Notes under the pieces: model-generated
Databases searched by the model: none
What the model saw: the letters and a program-made list of their open reading frames with translations, nothing else
Told to the model about the DNA's origin: nothing
Assembly: GCA_016844955.1 (NCBI GenBank)
Contig: JAERTH010000016.1
Span: 1-33,392 of the forward strand
Origin: Fidelibacterota bacterium
Lineage (GTDB): Bacteria; Fidelibacterota; UBA8477; JABMPR01
Reading direction: 5' to 3'
Length of the DNA: 33,392 nt
Part shown: piece by piece, positions 30,800 to 33,392 of the stretch
How the letters are laid out: each line of letters opens with the position of its first letter
Numbering within the stretch: the stretch's first letter is position 1
Position numbers and translations under genes: made by a program

Positions 30800-31867
30800 T
30801 TATTTACCCTTTGTGTTCAAACGCATGAGGGCCTGACCACCTTGACTATCACTCACAATGAATTGAATGTCTGTATAGACACCCGCCTGAGTATAAGTTG
30901 GTGTCCAGGCAAAGGTCGCCGTTCCGTCCTCATTGTCAGTGAAGATTGCACCTGTGGGCAGATTATCACTGGTCCAGGTCAAGTCATCATTGTCCGCATC
31001 TGATCCATTCAGGTCAAACGTCAGTTCAGTGCCTTCCGAACCTGTCTGATCAGAAATTACAGCAATTGTCGGTGCATCATTCACATTGGAGACCGTCACA
31101 TCGAAGGTCTCAGAGTCGGTGCCGCCATGACCATCATCAGCAGTAACAGTAATACTGAGGGCTTCAGTCGTGAAATAATCTACAGCAGGTGTGAGATACA
31201 GAGTATCATTACTAACCACTGCTAGTACAGTTGCGCTTGACCCACCCTCAACTGAATAAGATATGGTATTATCTTCGGCGTCAGTAGCGGATAACTCAAC
31301 GATGGCTGCAACTTCTTCAGTCAGCTCCTGGTTGCCAATACTTGCCAGAACCGGAGCAGTATTCACCGTCACTGTATAGACAGCACTCACATTGGTAGCA
31401 CCATCCCAAAAACCACCACCGCCACTTTCATAGCCACCATATTTGTAATTCACACTGTCCCGTGAAAAACGGCTGGCTACATAGTAGGTACCAGCGCTGC
31501 TGATTGTATTCCCCAAGTCGACAACATATTCATCATTACTGTCACCGTTAGCATCTCCATGATAGCTGGCAGAAACCCATGTCCAACCCGTTCCTGAGGG
31601 ATCTGTATCAGACTCTGAATACCCGATCCAGGCAGCAATGTCTGCTCCCTGTCCCGCAGAGTTAGTTACTCCAGACTCATACACCTGGGCGTAGGCAAGA
31701 AACTCATTGTTGGTCTCGAATGAACCGGTACCGGGGTATTGAAAATTACACCAGTCCACATCATTGTTCTCAATGGTGATGGTAATGGTTGCATCGGCTG
31801 ACTCGGCGTTGACTACTGATCCCAAAACCAGTAGAAAAACAGCAGAAATGATGAATGATTTGCGCAT
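30800..31867 (-). CDS. secreted protein with Ig/cadherin-like domains, no sorting domain
   Basis: A 355-residue exported protein, signal peptide MRKSFIISAVFLLVLGSVVNAE; AGGAG lies 8 nt before the ATG. Residues ~28-150 form a domain I recall as frequent in surface proteins of FCB bacteria: NNDVDWCNFQYPGTG, AYAQVYESGVTNSAGQGADI, AAWIGYSESDTDP, GTYYVASRFSRD. Then come two cadherin/Ig-like modules: NTAPVLASIGNQELTEEVAAI (about 168-265) with LSATDAEDNTISYSVEGG and VTADDGHGGTDSETFDVTV, and NDAPTIAVISDQTGSEGTEL (about 266-350). It ends FIVSDSQGGQALMRLNTKGK, short of the usual sorting domain. The next gene, 2 nt on, supplies a free sorting domain. Confidence 0.82.
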   Translation of the reverse strand: MRKSFIISAVFLLVLGSVVNAESADATITITIENNDVDWCNFQYPGTGSFETNNEFLAYAQVYESGVTNSAGQGADIAAWIGYSESDTDPSGTGWTWVSASYHGDANGDSNDEYVVDLGNTISSAGTYYVASRFSRDSVNYKYGGYESGGGGFWDGATNVSAVYTVTVNTAPVLASIGNQELTEEVAAIVELSATDAEDNTISYSVEGGSSATVLAVVSNDTLYLTPAVDYFTTEALSITVTADDGHGGTDSETFDVTVSNVNDAPTIAVISDQTGSEGTELTFDLNGSDADNDDLTWTSDNLPTGAIFTDNEDGTATFAWTPTYTQAGVYTDIQFIVSDSQGGQALMRLNTKGK

Positions 31868-32003
31868 GATAAAACTCCTATCCCTTTATTTAGTAGCGTT
31901 GAATATCGCCGAATGAAATGCCAGTTTCAATACTAGATGTTCAGACGCAAGTAGTATCTGGTGCTGGTGTGACATGGGTCAGGAATAAGATTTCATTAAT
32001 TGT

Positions 32004-32030
32004 GTCTTTGCGAGGAGGTACGACGAAGCA
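32004..32030. repeat. 27-nt direct repeat, copy 1
   Basis: Starts GTCTTTGCGAGGAGGTACGA and ends CGAAGCA. Identical to the copy at 32187-32213. Short genome-wide repeats with a TTGCGAGGAG...CGAAGCAATCTC theme are something I recall from several bacteria; the exact family is not known to me. Confidence 0.85.
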
Positions 32031-32186
32031 CTCTCTCTCTGCTACTCCAGTCTGTCCTGCACCCAAACTTCCAGCATCCAGCAACACCCTGGCAAACAGC
32101 AAGACAAACACTTAACTGTACAATAAAGGAGATCGCCGCGGTCGTAAACTCCCTCCCGAAGACGGGCTAACAATTATCCAAAACAA

Positions 32187-32213
32187 GTCTTTGCGAGGAG
32201 GTACGACGAAGCA
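32187..32213. repeat. 27-nt direct repeat, copy 2
   Basis: Exact copy of the unit at 32004-32030, 183 nt downstream in the same orientation. Just before it, GGAGATCGCCGCGGTCG (32128-32144) may be a degenerate inverted partner, as copy 2 continues into AATCTCC. Confidence 0.85.
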
Positions 32214-32231
32214 ATCTCCTAAATATGGACA

Positions 32232-32248
32232 AGGAAAGAGAGTTTCCT
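32232..32248 (-). terminator. possible terminator after the right-edge gene
   Basis: AGGAAA and TTTCCT form a 6-bp stem with a GAGAG loop, followed on the minus strand by TTGTCC. It lies 22 nt beyond the stop at 32271. The T tract is poor, so this is weak. Confidence 0.3.
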
Positions 32249-32270
32249 GCGTTCGCGAAGATAGAGTTGA

Positions 32271-33392
32271 CTAGGTTTTACGTTCTTTTTTCTTGGCCGC
32301 AGGAAACAAAATATTGTTCAAAATCAACCGATACCCAGGAGAGTTGCGGTGCAGCGAAAGTTGTGTCGGAGGATCCCCCACAAAATGCTGATAGTCCTCC
32401 GGGTCATGACCACCCAAGAAGGTGAAAGTACCCTTACCGGCATTTCCATGGATATACTTCACTTGCTCCTGACCAGGGACATCTCCCATAACCACAACGT
32501 GCTTCTTGATCAGCGAGCGTCGAAATCCAGTGGTCTGTCCCATAAATCCCTTGATCACGCCCACATGATTTTGAGTCAACATGGTTGGCACCGGATCCCA
32601 TTTTGCTGAAAATTCAAACAATGTGAAGTAATCCGCCTCGGCCCCACGCGTTCTGGGACGGTCGCTGGGTGGTTCATCTATATCACTGTATTCATAAATC
32701 ATGGGATCAGAAATAATTTTGTACTTCTCGAAGGCCAGGGTTTTACCGTAATCCAATTTGGACTGTGCCTGCGGATCCACAGGGGAATGATCATAGGGGC
32801 TACCTACAATATCAACACCCTCCGCAGAGAGGGCAATATCAAGTGCGTCGGTAGCACTACACATGGCAAACAGGAATCCACCGTTGAGCACATAATCCCG
32901 GATGCGACGCGCCACAGCTTTCTTCTCCTCACTGACACTGGAAAAACCTCTTAATTTGGCAAAGGTCTCATAGTCGCTCTGCTGCTTACGGTACCAGGCC
33001 GCATTTCTGTAGTTGCGATAGAACTTACCATACTGACCGGTAAAGTCTTCATGATGTAGATGGAGCCAGTCATATTCACTCAACTCACCATCCAAAACAT
33101 TACTGTCCCAGATTACCTCATACTCAACTTCGGCGTAGGTCAGTGCCAGCGTTACAGCATCATCCCAGGGTTGTTTTCCCGGGGGTGAATACACCGCTAC
33201 TTTAGGGGCCTTCTCCAGCAAAACGATATCCATATTATTGGATTCAATGGTACCATAAATATTTACTTCTGATCCGGGCAGAACTGATTCAAACTTGACA
33301 TCCCTCAGACGTAGCTCTCGTATCAATTCTGAGTAATTGTCGATGAGGAAACTCCCCCCCCGATAATTGAGCAACCATTCAATATCGATATC
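32271..33392 (-). CDS. ThuA-like protein, called 'asparagine synthetase B' in databases; 5' end cut
   Basis: 373 residues are visible and the frame continues through the right edge (DIDIEWLLNYRGGSF at the border), so the N-terminus, probably with a signal peptide, is missing. Matched from memory, the sequence is close to long Bacteroidota proteins labelled asparagine synthetase B: LNYRGGSFLID, EKAPKVAVYSPPGKQPWDD, YDWLHLHHEDFTGQYGKFY, GGFLFAMCSATDALDIAL, FTLFEFSAKWDPVPTMLTQN and HDPEDYQH. However, no N-terminal nucleophile Cys, PPi loop (SGGxDS) or other asparagine synthetase motif is visible in this piece. The GGFLFAMCSATD element looks more like a ThuA or glutamine-amidotransferase-type elbow. 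Function is therefore unproved. Confidence 0.75.
   Translation of the reverse strand, partial: DIDIEWLLNYRGGSFLIDNYSELIRELRLRDVKFESVLPGSEVNIYGTIESNNMDIVLLEKAPKVAVYSPPGKQPWDDAVTLALTYAEVEYEVIWDSNVLDGELSEYDWLHLHHEDFTGQYGKFYRNYRNAAWYRKQQSDYETFAKLRGFSSVSEEKKAVARRIRDYVLNGGFLFAMCSATDALDIALSAEGVDIVGSPYDHSPVDPQAQSKLDYGKTLAFEKYKIISDPMIYEYSDIDEPPSDRPRTRGAEADYFTLFEFSAKWDPVPTMLTQNHVGVIKGFMGQTTGFRRSLIKKHVVVMGDVPGQEQVKYIHGNAGKGTFTFLGGHDPEDYQHFVGDPPTQLSLHRNSPGYRLILNNILFPAAKKKERKT

Larger units (their letters stand above)
31868..32270. other. 403-nt non-coding stretch with direct repeats
   Basis: It carries the leader of the 355-residue gene and two identical 27-nt repeats, a short CT run (about 32031-32040), and a possible hairpin near its right side. 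A 65-codon frame at 31918-32115 (+) has no ribosome site and overlaps a repeat, so I do not believe it. I see no RNA gene here. Confidence 0.5.

Noticed and set aside
30396..31867. One T9SS protein split by a frameshift
   Set aside because: The second part has its own signal peptide and ribosome site, and the reading frame is closed by an in-frame stop just before its TTG, so two genes is the better reading, though not proven.
31918..32115. 65-codon plus-strand frame
   Set aside because: Contains one of the direct repeats and has no ribosome site or family resemblance.

Overview
The window looks like a piece of a chromosome from a Gram-negative bacterium of the FCB (Fibrobacterota-Chlorobiota-Bacteroidota) side of the tree, probably one of the candidate lineages around Marinimicrobia, KSB1 or Calditrichota. 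The signs are three secreted proteins ending in a type IX secretion (T9SS) type A sorting domain with the YPNPFNP or SPNPFNP motif, a DUF4835-like protein, a DUF5020-like outer-membrane protein, several lipoproteins, and a homologue of the proteins databases call 'asparagine synthetase B' in Bacteroidota. The lineage is inferred from protein style only. Many genes have clear AGGAG-type ribosome binding sites. There are no phage, plasmid, transposase or CRISPR genes.

Layout. 1-60: the 3'-truncated end of a tRNA-Arg. 233-4966 (+): a secreted bicupin, a GT-C-like membrane protein overlapping a family 2 glycosyltransferase by 4 nt, and a methyltransferase, suggesting lipid-linked sugar transfer to an envelope product. 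5034-7233: an orphan receiver-PAS regulator (-) and an NlpC/P60 lipoprotein (+). 7249-10077 (-): a 942-aa T9SS cargo. 10189-13844 (-): one compact operon, read right to left: class IV aminotransferase, methyltransferase, CpcT/CpeT-like membrane protein, tgt, a small coiled-coil protein, terminator. 14056-14971 (-): a 41-residue membrane protein absent from simple ORF lists, then a lipoprotein built of seven 18-19-residue VNG repeats, then a terminator.

15203-19016 (-): TPR sensor histidine kinase, M14 peptidase, glutamate racemase. 19209-21887 (+): DUF4835-like protein, GNAT acetyltransferase, DUF1460-like lipoprotein overlapping it by 4 nt, YjbQ. 21889-24442 (-): chorismate mutase, malate dehydrogenase and terminator, then an amidohydrolase lipoprotein whose true N-terminus has no ATG/GTG/TTG. 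24530-25699 (+): an amidohydrolase-fold protein that has lost most metal ligands. 25738-28648 (-): secreted unknown, LD-carboxypeptidase, YgjV-GNAT fusion, DUF5020-like porin. 28649-32270: short palindromic repeats, terminators and three secreted proteins, one of them little more than a signal peptide and a sorting domain. 32271-33392 (-): the ThuA/'asparagine synthetase B'-like gene, running off the right edge.

Common threads are peptidoglycan handling (NlpC/P60, M14 amidase-like, MurI, DUF1460, LD-carboxypeptidase) and secretion or surface display. No defence system or biosynthetic cluster is evident. The most unusual points are the VNG-repeat lipoprotein with its tiny membrane partner, the two aberrant amidohydrolases, the CpcT-like gene in the tgt operon, and the detached T9SS sorting domain.
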